From Sphingomonas palmae (GTDB lineage: Bacteria; Pseudomonadota; Alphaproteobacteria; Sphingomonadales; Sphingomonadaceae), in the NCBI RefSeq assembly GCF_900109565.1, contig NZ_FNZZ01000002.1, positions 617,088-681,087 of the forward strand: a stretch of 64,000 bases of DNA, read 5' to 3'. Position numbers and translations under genes: made by a program. Below the pieces are notes generated by a model. The model saw only the letters and a list, made by a program, of their open reading frames with translations. It did no database searches and was not told the origin of the DNA. Below, one piece after another: positions 8,427-16,676 of the stretch (the first letter of the stretch is position 1; each line of letters begins with the position of its first letter).

Positions 8427-9353
8427 ATGGCGGCTCAACCACCCCTGATCTACCCGTTCGACGACGCCGCGATCGCCGAAGCTGCCGCGATCATTGAAGC
8501 CGGCGGAATCGTCGCGGTGCCGACCGAGACGGTCTACGGGCTCGCCGCCGACGCGCGTGACGCGCGCGCGGTCGCGGGGATCTACGCCGCAAAAGGACGG
8601 CCGAGCTTTAACCCGCTGATCGTCCACGTCGCCGATCTCGCCGCGGCCGAGGCAATCGCGACGTTCGACGACGATGCGCGTGTGCTCGCCGAGCAATTCT
8701 GGCCGGGGCCGCTGACCCTGGTGCTGCCGTTGCGCGCCGACGCCGGCATCGCGTCGCTGGTCACCGCCGGACTCGACACGATCGCGCTACGCGTGCCCGC
8801 GCACCGTGCGATGCAGGCGCTGATCGCCGCCACCGGCGCGGCGCTCGCCGCGCCATCGGCGAACGCGAGCAACGGCATCAGCCCAACGCGCGCCGAACAT
8901 GTCGCCGTGAGCCTTGGTGTGCGCGTGCCGCTAATCATCGACGACGGCGCGACGAAAGCGGGTGTCGAGTCGACGATCGTCGCAGGGCGCACCATCCTAC
9001 GTCCCGGGCCGGTCACCACCGAGATGCTCGGTGCCGTCCTTCCTGTCGCGCCCGGCACGACCGCGCACGTCAGCGCGCCGGGGCAGCTCGCGACGCATTA
9101 CGCGCCGTCCAAGCCGCTGCGGCTGAATGCGATCCGCGCAGAGGCAGACGAGTGGCTGATCGGCTTCGGCGCGGTCGCCGGCGACGACACACTGTCGGCG
9201 CACGGCGATCTCGTAGAGGCCGCGGCACGGCTGTTTGATGCGCTGCACCGCGCCGACACGTCACCCCCCGAGCGAATTGCGGTAGCGCCGGTGCCGGAGC
9301 ACGGCGTCGGCGTCGCCATCAACGACCGGTTGCGCCGCGCCGCGCATCGATGA
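8427..9353 (+). CDS. tsaC: L-threonylcarbamoyladenylate synthase (Sua5/YwlC type)
   Basis: 308 residues. It makes threonylcarbamoyl-AMP from threonine, bicarbonate and ATP, the first step of t6A37 modification of ANN-decoding tRNAs. The YrdC domain fills residues ~20-200 with P-T-E-T-V-Y-G-L-A, K-G-R-P-x-x-N-P-L-I-V-H, and the A-P-S-A-N-x-S-x-x-x-S-P-T block. The C-terminal ~100 residues match the Sua5 domain, including a Y-A-P-S-K-P-L segment, which separates it from single-domain TsaC. The gene is divergent from the acyl-CoA dehydrogenase with a 37-base spacer. Confidence 0.92.
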   Translation: MAAQPPLIYPFDDAAIAEAAAIIEAGGIVAVPTETVYGLAADARDARAVAGIYAAKGRPSFNPLIVHVADLAAAEAIATFDDDARVLAEQFWPGPLTLVLPLRADAGIASLVTAGLDTIALRVPAHRAMQALIAATGAALAAPSANASNGISPTRAEHVAVSLGVRVPLIIDDGATKAGVESTIVAGRTILRPGPVTTEMLGAVLPVAPGTTAHVSAPGQLATHYAPSKPLRLNAIRAEADEWLIGFGAVAGDDTLSAHGDLVEAAARLFDALHRADTSPPERIAVAPVPEHGVGVAINDRLRRAAHR

Positions 9354-9409
9354 TCGCGTCTCCAGCGGGCACACGATTCCGCTACCGCTCTCGCACCGTT
9401 GATGCTGGA

Positions 9410-9437
9410 ACCCGGCGCGTCGGTCGAGGCGCCGGGT
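9410..9437. terminator. Hairpin between convergent genes
   Basis: ACCCGGCGC and GCGCCGGGT form a nine-base-pair stem around a short loop, between the ends of the convergent tsaC and small lipoprotein genes. There is no T tract on either side, so it may end transcription only weakly or protect 3' ends. Confidence 0.4.
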
Positions 9438-9446
9438 CGCGGAGTG

Positions 9447-9734
9447 TCAGCGGACCGCCGGCGCCTGATTGGCGACGATTGCCGCCTTCTGCTCGGGGCT
9501 CATCGCGTGAGTGTTGAGATCGGCGGCAACGATCGCGTCGGCGCGCTTCTCGCCGGTCTTGCGCACCTGCTCGGCCTGATCCTTCAGATCATCGGCGCGC
9601 TGTTCGAGCTGGTCGGCGCGGTTGTCTGCCGCCTTCTTCACGTTGTGTGCGAGCTTGTCGTCACCCGATCCGCCACAAGCGGCTAGCGGCGCGGCAAGGA
9701 GCAGGACGGCGGCGGCGAGGCGGAACGTGGACAT
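9447..9734 (-). CDS. Small lipoprotein with a coiled-coil body
   Basis: 95 residues. The signal peptide has the lipobox L-A-A-P-L-A-A-C at about residue 20, followed by G-G-S-G. The mature part is highly charged and helical, with repeated Q-L-E-Q-R-A-D-D-L-K-D-Q-A-E-Q-V pattern from ~35 to ~70, consistent with a short coiled coil. It ends in a Q-K-A-A-I-V-A-N-Q-A-P segment. The start at 9734 follows a GAAGAG sequence and gives a proper signal peptide, whereas the longer frame does not. Function is unknown; such proteins are common in sphingomonad envelopes. Confidence 0.75.
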   Translation of the reverse strand: MSTFRLAAAVLLLAAPLAACGGSGDDKLAHNVKKAADNRADQLEQRADDLKDQAEQVRKTGEKRADAIVAADLNTHAMSPEQKAAIVANQAPAVR

Positions 9735-9828
9735 GATCTCTTCCCTGTGATCGACTGGCCGGCAGATCCGGCAGCGCGATAACACAGATCAGTCCGCCAC
9801 GTTCCCTATCGCCATTGCCGCCAAACGA

Positions 9829-10377
9829 TCAGCCCTGCGCCCCTGCCATGCTCTTCGTCCGCGCGGCGTAGCTCTTGCGCAGCTTCTGCAGCTTGGGCGG
9901 GATCACCGCCATGCAGTACGGATTGCTGCGGCCTTCGGTCTCCCAGTAATCCTGATGATAGCCTTCCGCCGGATACCAGGTGTCGTTCGCCTCGATCGTC
10001 GTGACGATCGGCTTCGACTGCTCGCCCTGCGCACGCTCGATCGCGGCCCTGGCCTCCGCCGCCTGCTCGTCCGATTGCGGGAAGATCGCCGAGCGATACT
10101 GCGTGCCGACATCGTTGCCCTGGCGATTTAGCTGCGTCGGATCGTGCGTCGCGAAGAAGATATCGAGCAGGTCGCCGTACGCGATTTTGGCCGGATCGAA
10201 GCCGACCTTGATCGCTTCGGCGTGGCCGGTGTCGCCACCGCAGACCTGCTTGTAGGTCGGATTGGGCGCGTGGCCACCGATATAGCCGCTCTCGACGCTC
10301 TCGACGCCGATCACGTCCTTGAACACGGCCTCGGTGCACCAGAAACAGCCGCCGGCGAGGATCGCATAGTCGGTCAT
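9829..10377 (-). CDS. msrA: Peptide-methionine (S)-S-oxide reductase
   Basis: 182 residues, full length. It reduces the S-epimer of methionine sulfoxide in proteins using thioredoxin. The catalytic G-C-F-W-C motif lies at about residues 10-14, followed by E-A-V-F-K-D-V-x-G-V-x-x-V-x-S-G-Y-x-G-G, and later G-x-T-G-H-A-E and Y-R-S-A-I-F. It ends without a clear second resolving cysteine cluster at the extreme C-terminus. AAGGAGACTTAC precedes the ATG. A divergent galE follows with about 60 bases between them. Confidence 0.94.
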   Translation of the reverse strand: MTDYAILAGGCFWCTEAVFKDVIGVESVESGYIGGHAPNPTYKQVCGGDTGHAEAIKVGFDPAKIAYGDLLDIFFATHDPTQLNRQGNDVGTQYRSAIFPQSDEQAAEARAAIERAQGEQSKPIVTTIEANDTWYPAEGYHQDYWETEGRSNPYCMAVIPPKLQKLRKSYAARTKSMAGAQG

Positions 10378-10438
10378 GTAAGTCTCCTTTGAGAAGCATG
10401 TAGGAAGTCGCTAACGCGCTCGAAAGGGAGTTGCGGTG

Positions 10439-11452
10439 ATGCTCGACGGCAAAGTGCCACTAGGCGGCAAGGTCATGGTGACGGGCGGCGCGGGCTATAT
10501 CGGCAGCCACGCGGTGCTGGCGCTGCTCGATGCCGGCTATGACGTAGTCGTTCTCGACAATCTTATCACCGGGTTCGACTGGGCGGTCGACGCCCGCGCG
10601 ACGCTGGTCGAGATGGCCGTCGAGGACCCGCGGGTAGCGGCCGTACTCGCCGAGCACCGTGTCCGCGCGATCATGCACTTTGCCGGATCGGTGGTGGTGC
10701 CTGAGTCGGTCAGCGATCCGCTAAAATACTATCGCAACAACACCGCGGCGACCCGCAGCCTGATCGAGAGCGCGGTGAAGGCAGGCGTGCCGCACTTCAT
10801 TTTCTCCTCCACCGCAGCGACCTACGGCACGCCCGAGCGTGTGCCGGTGACCGAGACCGATCCGACGGTGCCGATCAATCCGTACGGCATGTCGAAGTTG
10901 ATGAGCGAGGCGATGCTGCGCGATGTCGCGGCCGCACACCCGATCAACTATGCGGCGCTGCGCTACTTCAACGTGGCGGGTGCGGATCAGCAGGGACGCA
11001 GCGGACAGTCGACCGTGGGTGCGACGCACCTGATCAAGATCGCGGTCGAGGCGGCGATCGGCAAGCGCGCCGCGGTAAGCGTGTTCGGTGAGGATTTCGA
11101 CACGCGCGACGGCACCGGCGTACGCGACTATATTCACGTCAGCGACCTGGCCGAAGCGCACGTCGCCGCACTCGGCTGGCTGATTGAACATCCGGGCGAG
11201 AGCGCGACGCTCAACGCCGGCTACGGCCGCGGCTTCTCGGTGCTGGAGGTGCTCGACGCGGTCGACCGCGTCACCAACATGCGCGTCGAGCGCCAGATGG
11301 AGGGACGCCGCGCCGGCGACCCGGCCGAACTGGTCGCCAACAATGCCGCGATCCTCGCAACGCTCGACTGGACCCCCGCCCGCGCCGACTTGGACGGCAT
11401 CGTGCGCGACGCACTGGCATGGGAGCGCAAGCTCGCCGAGATGGGACGCTGA
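10439..11452 (+). CDS. galE: UDP-glucose 4-epimerase
   Basis: 337 residues, the usual size. It interconverts UDP-glucose and UDP-galactose with bound NAD, supplying exopolysaccharide and lipid glycosylation. The Rossmann motif T-G-G-A-G-Y-I-G-S-H is at about residues 13-22, the catalytic Y-x-x-x-K is in N-P-Y-G-M-S-K, and S-S-T-A-A-T-Y-G supplies the Ser/Thr. F-N-V-A-G-A and R-D-Y-I-H-V-x-D-L-A are GalE signatures. ATG at 10439 is preferred over the adjacent in-frame GTG at 10436 because AGGGAG is eight bases upstream. It is followed four bases later by the CitE-like gene. Confidence 0.92.
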   Translation: MLDGKVPLGGKVMVTGGAGYIGSHAVLALLDAGYDVVVLDNLITGFDWAVDARATLVEMAVEDPRVAAVLAEHRVRAIMHFAGSVVVPESVSDPLKYYRNNTAATRSLIESAVKAGVPHFIFSSTAATYGTPERVPVTETDPTVPINPYGMSKLMSEAMLRDVAAAHPINYAALRYFNVAGADQQGRSGQSTVGATHLIKIAVEAAIGKRAAVSVFGEDFDTRDGTGVRDYIHVSDLAEAHVAALGWLIEHPGESATLNAGYGRGFSVLEVLDAVDRVTNMRVERQMEGRRAGDPAELVANNAAILATLDWTPARADLDGIVRDALAWERKLAEMGR

Positions 11453-11456
11453 CACC

Positions 11457-12299
11457 ATGATAAAGATTGGGCGGCTACGCTCACTGTTGTTCGTGCCGGG
11501 CGACCGGCCGGAGCGGATGGAGAAGGCGCTGGTGCTCGGCGCCGACGCGCTGATCCTCGACCTGGAGGATGCCGTCGCGGCGGGTGCCAAGGCGGCGGCA
11601 CGCAGCGCAGTGCGCGAGTTCGTCGACATGCGCAGCGCCGACATGGCGCTGTTCGTGCGCGTCAACCCGCTCGACAGCAGCTTCAACGCCGATGATTTCG
11701 CAGCACTAGCCGGCGCCGCGATGACGGGCGTCGTGCTGCCCAAGGCGGAGGGTCGCGCCTCGGTCGCCGAGCTACGCCGCCGCCTGCCCGGCGACTATCA
11801 GGTGCTGCCGATCGCGACCGAGACGCCGCGCGCGGTGTTCACGCTCGGCGACTATGACGGCGCGGGCTTGGCGGGGCTGACCTGGGGGGCGGAGGACCTG
11901 CCCGCGGCGATCGGTGCGTCGACCAGCCGCGAAGCGGACGGCAGCTACACCGATCCTTACAAGATGGTGCGCGCGCTCACCCTGTTCGGCGCGCACGCGG
12001 CCGGCGTACCCGCAATCGAGACGGTCTACCCCGACTTCCGCAATCTCGACGGCCTCGCCGCCTACGCGGCGCGCGGGCGGCGCGACGGGTTCACCGGAAT
12101 GATGGCGATCCATCCCGCCCAGGTGCCCGTCATCAACGCCGCCTTCTCGCCCAGCGACGCGGAGATCGCGCACGCGCGCGCGGTGGTCGATCTCTTCGCC
12201 GCCAATCCGGGTGCGGGCGCGCTGCAACTGGACGGCAAGATGGTCGACGCCCCGCACCTGAAGGCGGCGGAGTGGCTGCTGCGGCTCGCCGGCGTTTAG
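11457..12299 (+). CDS. HpcH/HpaI aldolase family CoA-ester lyase (CitE-like)
   Basis: 280 residues, matching the stand-alone CitE-like/malyl-CoA lyase family, TIM-barrel enzymes that cleave or hydrolyse 3-hydroxyacyl-CoA esters with Mg2+. R-S-L-L-F-V-P-G-D-R-P is the N-terminal signature, D-A-L-I-L-D-L-E-D-A-V supplies the acidic metal-binding block, and F-V-R-V-N-P plus W-G-A-E-D-L-x-A follow. The late block G-M-M-A-I-H-P-A-Q-V is also diagnostic. There are no other citrate lyase subunits nearby, so true citrate lyase is unlikely. It probably shares a transcript with galE and overlaps the convergent PAP2 gene by four bases. Confidence 0.83.
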   Translation: MIKIGRLRSLLFVPGDRPERMEKALVLGADALILDLEDAVAAGAKAAARSAVREFVDMRSADMALFVRVNPLDSSFNADDFAALAGAAMTGVVLPKAEGRASVAELRRRLPGDYQVLPIATETPRAVFTLGDYDGAGLAGLTWGAEDLPAAIGASTSREADGSYTDPYKMVRALTLFGAHAAGVPAIETVYPDFRNLDGLAAYAARGRRDGFTGMMAIHPAQVPVINAAFSPSDAEIAHARAVVDLFAANPGAGALQLDGKMVDAPHLKAAEWLLRLAGV

Positions 12300-12997
12300 C
12301 TGCCGAGCAGCGGCCGCGTCCGCCGCGCGATTTGCCACCAGCCGATCGCCCACAAGGTACCGTAGCTCCAGCCCGCCAGCACGTCGGAGGGCCAGTGCAC
12401 GCCCAGGTAGACGCGGCTCGTCCCAATCGCACCGACCAGCAAAATCGCGAGCGTCAGCACCGTGTTGCGCGTCGCGCGACCGGGCGTCACCTGCGTCACC
12501 AGCGCCGCGAGCGTCAGATAGACGAGCGCCGAATTGGCCGCGTGCCCGCTCGGAAAGCTGTCCCCGGATACCTCGATCAGCCGATCGGCGATCGGTGGAC
12601 GCGGGCGCGCGTAGACGAGTTTGAGAAGGTTGCTGCTCGTCGTGCCCGTGATCACCGCCGCCGCGACCATGCCCGCGGTGAGCGCCAGGCGCCGCGCGAT
12701 CAGGATCGCCACCGCACCGACCGTCACGATCGCCAGCACCGTACCACCGCCCAGCGCCGTCACGTCGATCATCGCCTTGCGCAGCCAACCGGGTCCGGCC
12801 CCGCGAAGCGCGTTGCTGATGCCCAGGTCGAACCCGAACGCGTGACGGCTTAGCACGAAGCCGATCACCAGCAGCAGCGCGATCGCCCCGGCGCATACCC
12901 CCGCGGCGCGCAGCACGGAGGGGAGATGCCATGCCTGCGCTTCCCGTACGGGTTCGGCCGCGGTCAGCGCGGGGGCGATCGGGGTTCGGTCGGTCAT
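12296..12997 (-). CDS. PAP2 family lipid phosphatase (membrane)
   Basis: 233 residues with about six membrane segments. The three phosphatase motifs are present: K-L-V-Y-A-R-P-R-P, then S-F-P-S-G-H-A, then S-R-V-Y-L-G-V-H-W-P-S-D-V, with the two catalytic histidines and the conserved Arg. Such enzymes remove phosphate from undecaprenyl diphosphate, phosphatidate or lipid A at the periplasmic face; the substrate here is not determined. An ATG 63 bases upstream is in frame, but the extra N-terminus is Arg-rich and unlike the family, so 12997 is chosen. Confidence 0.87.
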   Translation of the reverse strand: MTDRTPIAPALTAAEPVREAQAWHLPSVLRAAGVCAGAIALLLVIGFVLSRHAFGFDLGISNALRGAGPGWLRKAMIDVTALGGGTVLAIVTVGAVAILIARRLALTAGMVAAAVITGTTSSNLLKLVYARPRPPIADRLIEVSGDSFPSGHAANSALVYLTLAALVTQVTPGRATRNTVLTLAILLVGAIGTSRVYLGVHWPSDVLAGWSYGTLWAIGWWQIARRTRPLLGS

Positions 12998-13063
12998 CAC
13001 GCGTCTGTAGGGCGTACGCCGCCCCACGTAAGCCCCTGCGGCATCATCACGCCCCCACACCGC

Positions 13064-14185
13064 TCAATAGGTGCGGTCGTCGGGTGCGTCGAACAGGTCC
13101 TTGAACTGCCGCGGCTGCGAGCGAAGATATTGTTCGGGCGCGCGAACGCGGGCACCCAGATGCGCGGCGGCGTGCCACGGCCAGCGCGGATCGTACAGGA
13201 TCGTGCGCGCGAGCGCGATCAGGTCAGCGTCCCCGGTAGCAACGATCGCCTCGGCCTGCTCGTAATCGGCGATGAGGCCGACCGTAACGACGGGCATCGA
13301 GACCGCCTGCTTCACCGCGCGCGCGAGCGGGACCTGATAGCTGGGGCCAACCGGAATGTCCTGCCGCGGATCGAGCCCGCCGCTCGACACGTGGATCGCC
13401 GCGCATCCGCGCGCCTCCAGCGCCTTTGCAAAGGCGATCGTCCCGTCCACGTCCCAGCCGCCCTCGACCCAGTCGGTACCCGACACGCGCACCGTCACGG
13501 GCTTGTCGGACGGGAACGCCGCACGGACCGCGTCGAATATCTCGAGCGGGTAGCGCATGCGGTTCTCCAGCGTCCCGCCATACTCGTCGTCGCGCCGGTT
13601 GGAGAGCGGCGAGAGGAATTCGTGCAGCAGATAACCGTGCGCGGCATGGATCTGCACCGCGTCGAGCTCGAGCCGCGCCGAACGACGCGCCGCCTCGGCA
13701 AAGGCGTCGCGGATCTCGTCCATCCGCGCGCGGGTCAGCTCGGCAGGCGGCGCCTCACCCTCGCCGAATGCCAGCGCGGAGGGTGCTTCGGTCTGCCAGC
13801 CGTTCGCGTCATCCGCGGCGATCTGCTTGCCGCCGTGCCACGGCAACTCGGTCGATGCCTTGCGCCCCGCATGCGCCAGCTGGATCGCGATCGGCATCTT
13901 CGAGTGCGCGCGCACGCCGTCCAGCACGCGCTTCATCGCTGCCTCGGTCGCGTCGTCCCACAAACCGACATCGCCGTAGGTAATGCGCCCTTCCGGTACG
14001 ACCGCGGTCGCCTCGATCGTCAGCACCCCCGCGCCCGACAGCGCCAGGTGACCCAGATGGATCAGGTGCCAGTCGGTCATCCAGCCGTTTTCGGCCGAAT
14101 ATTGGCACATCGGTGCGATCACGATGCGGTTGGCGAGCGACAGGCCGCCCACGTTCAACGGTGCGAATAACTTGGGTCCGCTCAT
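13064..14185 (-). CDS. NADH:flavin oxidoreductase, Old Yellow Enzyme family (YqjM-like)
   Basis: 373 residues, an FMN TIM-barrel ene-reductase that reduces activated C=C bonds with NAD(P)H. N-R-I-V-I-A-P-M-C-Q-Y-S matches the YqjM-class signature with the redox-tuning Cys. I-Q-L-A-H-A-G-R-K, the I-H-A-A-H-G-Y-L-L-H-E-F-L-S-P block with its substrate-binding histidines, and N-R-R-D-D-E-Y-G-G follow. G-L-I and A-R-x-I-L-Y-D-P are at the C-terminus. The start at 14185 is chosen because the upstream in-frame ATG adds residues that are not family-like. The physiological substrate is unknown. Confidence 0.91.
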   Translation of the reverse strand: MSGPKLFAPLNVGGLSLANRIVIAPMCQYSAENGWMTDWHLIHLGHLALSGAGVLTIEATAVVPEGRITYGDVGLWDDATEAAMKRVLDGVRAHSKMPIAIQLAHAGRKASTELPWHGGKQIAADDANGWQTEAPSALAFGEGEAPPAELTRARMDEIRDAFAEAARRSARLELDAVQIHAAHGYLLHEFLSPLSNRRDDEYGGTLENRMRYPLEIFDAVRAAFPSDKPVTVRVSGTDWVEGGWDVDGTIAFAKALEARGCAAIHVSSGGLDPRQDIPVGPSYQVPLARAVKQAVSMPVVTVGLIADYEQAEAIVATGDADLIALARTILYDPRWPWHAAAHLGARVRAPEQYLRSQPRQFKDLFDAPDDRTY

Positions 14186-14252
14186 GCCTTGCGCTCTCGT
14201 CAGTGAGCCGCCCCAACGCACGATCACGGATAGGGATGCGCCGCGCGCGGGC

Positions 14253-14627
14253 TCACGGACGGCTTGGCTGCGGCGTGTCGAGCAGGGTGCGGGTCAGCGC
14301 GCGATACGCCTCACTGTCGGCGATCACCGCAGCCTCCGCTTCCAGCGTGCGATAGGCTGCGAGGACCTTACGCCCGTCCGCGGTCAGCCGCGCGCCGCGG
14401 TTCTGCCCGCCTCCCGCCGACGCCTCGACCAGCCGGTCGCGGAAACAGCGGTTCATCTCGTCGACCAGCAACCAGGTGCGGCGATAACTCATCCCGAGCG
14501 CGCGCCCCGCGGCCGAGATCGACCCCTCGCGATCGATCGCCTCCAGCAGGTCGGCCTTGCCCGGACCCATAGCGAAACCGTCGCCGCAGACCAGCTGCAG
14601 CTTGAGCTTGAGCGCGCCGAGCCTCAC
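14253..14627 (-). CDS. ModE-type N-terminal winged-helix regulator (stand-alone)
   Basis: 124 residues. K-A-D-L-L-E-A-I-D-R-E-G-S-I-S-A-A-G-R-A-L-G forms the helix-turn-helix, followed by S-Y-R-R-T-W-L-L-V-D-E-M-N and a G-G-x-N-R-G-A-R-L-T wing. This is the DNA-binding half of ModE; the molybdate-binding MOP domains are missing, as in many stand-alone members. GTG at 14627 is chosen because GAGGCG lies about nine bases upstream and the longer frame runs into the divergent gene. No molybdenum transport genes are near, so the ligand and targets are open. Confidence 0.8.
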   Translation of the reverse strand: MRLGALKLKLQLVCGDGFAMGPGKADLLEAIDREGSISAAGRALGMSYRRTWLLVDEMNRCFRDRLVEASAGGGQNRGARLTADGRKVLAAYRTLEAEAAVIADSEAYRALTRTLLDTPQPSRP

Positions 14628-14703
14628 GGCCGCGCCTCGGGGCGTGTGCGTGCCATGCGCGCGGGCATATCGCGTCCGCGCCGCGCGCGCTACGCTCGCG
14701 CAC

Positions 14704-15285
14704 ATGCATGTGGAGCGTGAGGCGCGCCGATCGACGCGGACCTGGCTGGCAATCGCGGGCGTTGTCGCGCTCACCGCGGCAATCCTGCTCGCGATGGGAC
14801 GCAGCGCGATCTGCACCTGCGGTCGCGTCGCGCTGTGGCACGGGCAGGTCAACTCGGCCGAGAACAGCCAGCAACTGCTCGACCCGTACAGCGCGACGCA
14901 CCTCGTCCACGGGGTGCTGTTCTACGCCGCCGGCTGGCTGCTGCTGCGCCGCTGAAACTGGCGCGCACGCCTGCTCGCCGCAGTGATGGTGGAGGCGGCG
15001 TGGGAATTGGCGGAGAACTCGCCCGCGGTGATCGATCGCTACCGCAGCGTCACCGCCGCGCTCGGCTATACCGGCGACAGCGTGCTCAACTCGGTCGGCG
15101 ACATCGCCTGTATGGTCGCCGGCTTCCTGCTCGCCCGCATGCTGCCGGCGCGCGTCAGCGTCGTGCTGGTGATCGCGACCGAGCTGCTGCTGCTCGCGAC
15201 CATTCGCGACAACCTCACGCTCAACGTGGTGATGCTGGTTGCCCCCGATCCGCGCATCCTGGCGTGGCAGCAGTCGGGCGGCTGA
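14704..15285 (+). pseudogene. UPF0314/DUF2585 membrane protein interrupted by one in-frame TGA
   Basis: Two frames in the same phase (14704-14955 and the following sequence to 15285) together give a complete UPF0314-type protein of about 193 residues. The first part has S-A-I-C-T-C-G-R-V-x-L-W-H-G and E-N-S-Q; the second has E-A-A-W-E-L-A-E-N-S-P, I-D-R-Y-R, G-D-S-V-L-N-S-V-G-D and I-R-D-N-L-T-L-N. They are separated only by a TGA at 14953-14955 after L-L-R-R. Nothing is missing on either side. It is either a recent nonsense mutation, a sequencing error, or a read-through case. The role of the family is unknown. It is divergent from the ModE-like gene. Confidence 0.82.
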
Positions 15286-15323
15286 AGGGGCGGGCTTCAC
15301 CCGGCGCTTACCAATGCGCGTCT

Positions 15324-16643
15324 ATGCCCCTGGGCATGTTTCACGACTCAGCCCTTGCCGGCGCGACCCGCACCGATCCCCGCCCCGCCAGCGCGGTCAG
15401 CCACGGCGTCGGCGTCGCCGGGCTCGTCGGGCTGATCGCGTGGATCGCGGTCGCACGACATTTCGGCATGGACGGCACCTACGCCGCGTTGACCAACGTC
15501 GCAGCCTGCGCGCTGCCGATGATTGCGTGGTCGCTGCTGGTCGACAAGGTCCACCGCCGCGCCTCGACCGGGATCGACTGGTCGTACGCGAAACCGTTGC
15601 GCGAAACGATCGACATCAGCCTGGTCAAGCTCGCCGGGCTGTGGATCACCTGGGCCGGTATCGCGCTCATCTACATGACCGGGCGCTTCTACTGGGACGG
15701 CAATTACCGCTTCGCGATGTGGTGCATGGAAAGCGCCGCGCCGTGGCTGTTCGCCGCCTCGATCCCCTACGTCCTGTGGCTCGACCGCTATCTGGTCGAA
15801 CCGCGCGACGGTGCTTGGGCGCTCGGCGCTTGGGTCACCGGCACCGCGTCCGCCGACCGCGAGGCGATCTACGCGCACCTGCGCGCCTGGGGCGTGAAGG
15901 CATTCTTTCTCGCCTTCATGCTCGCGATCGTGCCGCCGGGGTTCGCCGATTTCGTCGACGCCGATGTCGCCAACCTGCTCGGCTCGCCGACCGCGCTCGC
16001 CAATTGGCTCATCAACTTCATGTTCGTCGTCGACGTGGCGTTCGCGACTGTCGGCTACCTGCTGACGATGCGCCCTCTCGACGCGCACATCCGCTCAGCC
16101 AACCCGTTCATGGCCGGCTGGACCGCAGCGCTGATCTGCTACCCGCCGTTCATCATGATGGATGACGGACGCCCGTTCGACTACCGCCCGGGCACCGCCG
16201 ACTGGATGCACTGGATGCAGGGGCAGCCGACCATGCTCGCGTTGACGGGCGCGGTGCTGGTGGTGCTGACCGGCATCTACGCCTGGTCGACCGTCGCCTT
16301 CGGGCTGCGGTTCTCCAACCTCACCAACCGCGGCATCCTGACGCATGGCCCCTACGCACTCTCACGCCACCCGGCCTATCTGTCGAAGAACCTCTTCTGG
16401 TGGATCTCGACCATTCCGTTCCTCACCACCGGGAGCCTCGCCGACGCGGCGCGCGCCACGATCCTGATGGCGGCGGTCGGTGGTATCTACTACTGGCGCG
16501 CGAAGACCGAGGAGCGCCACCTGATGCTCGATCCCGACTATCAGGTCTATAACGCCTGGATGACCCGCCGCGGCGTGGTGCCGCGTTTCTTGCGCTGGGC
16601 GCGGGGTAGCTCACCCCTTCCGGTAGAGCACGCACCTGCCTGA
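15324..16643 (+). CDS. Multi-pass membrane protein with ICMT/PEMT-like methyltransferase domain
   Basis: 439 residues with about ten hydrophobic segments. The C-terminal third contains G-I-L-T-H-G-P-Y-A-L-S-R-H-P-A-Y-L-S-K-N and, near the end, E-E-R-H-L-M-L-D-P-D-Y, which are the SAM- and substrate-binding signatures of isoprenylcysteine carboxyl methyltransferase and phospholipid N-methyltransferase families. The N-terminal two thirds are extra membrane segments without a recognised domain. It may methylate a lipid or prenyl-like compound. A second ATG at 15336 is also possible. The upstream gene is the broken UPF0314 on the same strand. Confidence 0.75.
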   Translation: MPLGMFHDSALAGATRTDPRPASAVSHGVGVAGLVGLIAWIAVARHFGMDGTYAALTNVAACALPMIAWSLLVDKVHRRASTGIDWSYAKPLRETIDISLVKLAGLWITWAGIALIYMTGRFYWDGNYRFAMWCMESAAPWLFAASIPYVLWLDRYLVEPRDGAWALGAWVTGTASADREAIYAHLRAWGVKAFFLAFMLAIVPPGFADFVDADVANLLGSPTALANWLINFMFVVDVAFATVGYLLTMRPLDAHIRSANPFMAGWTAALICYPPFIMMDDGRPFDYRPGTADWMHWMQGQPTMLALTGAVLVVLTGIYAWSTVAFGLRFSNLTNRGILTHGPYALSRHPAYLSKNLFWWISTIPFLTTGSLADAARATILMAAVGGIYYWRAKTEERHLMLDPDYQVYNAWMTRRGVVPRFLRWARGSSPLPVEHAPA

Positions 16644-16676
16644 TCGCGTGGCCGCCGGCACCTCGCGCGGACGACG

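Noticed and set aside
14953..14955. TGA in UPF0314 as selenocysteine
   Set aside because: No stem-loop of SECIS type is apparent after the codon and the family has no Cys at this place.
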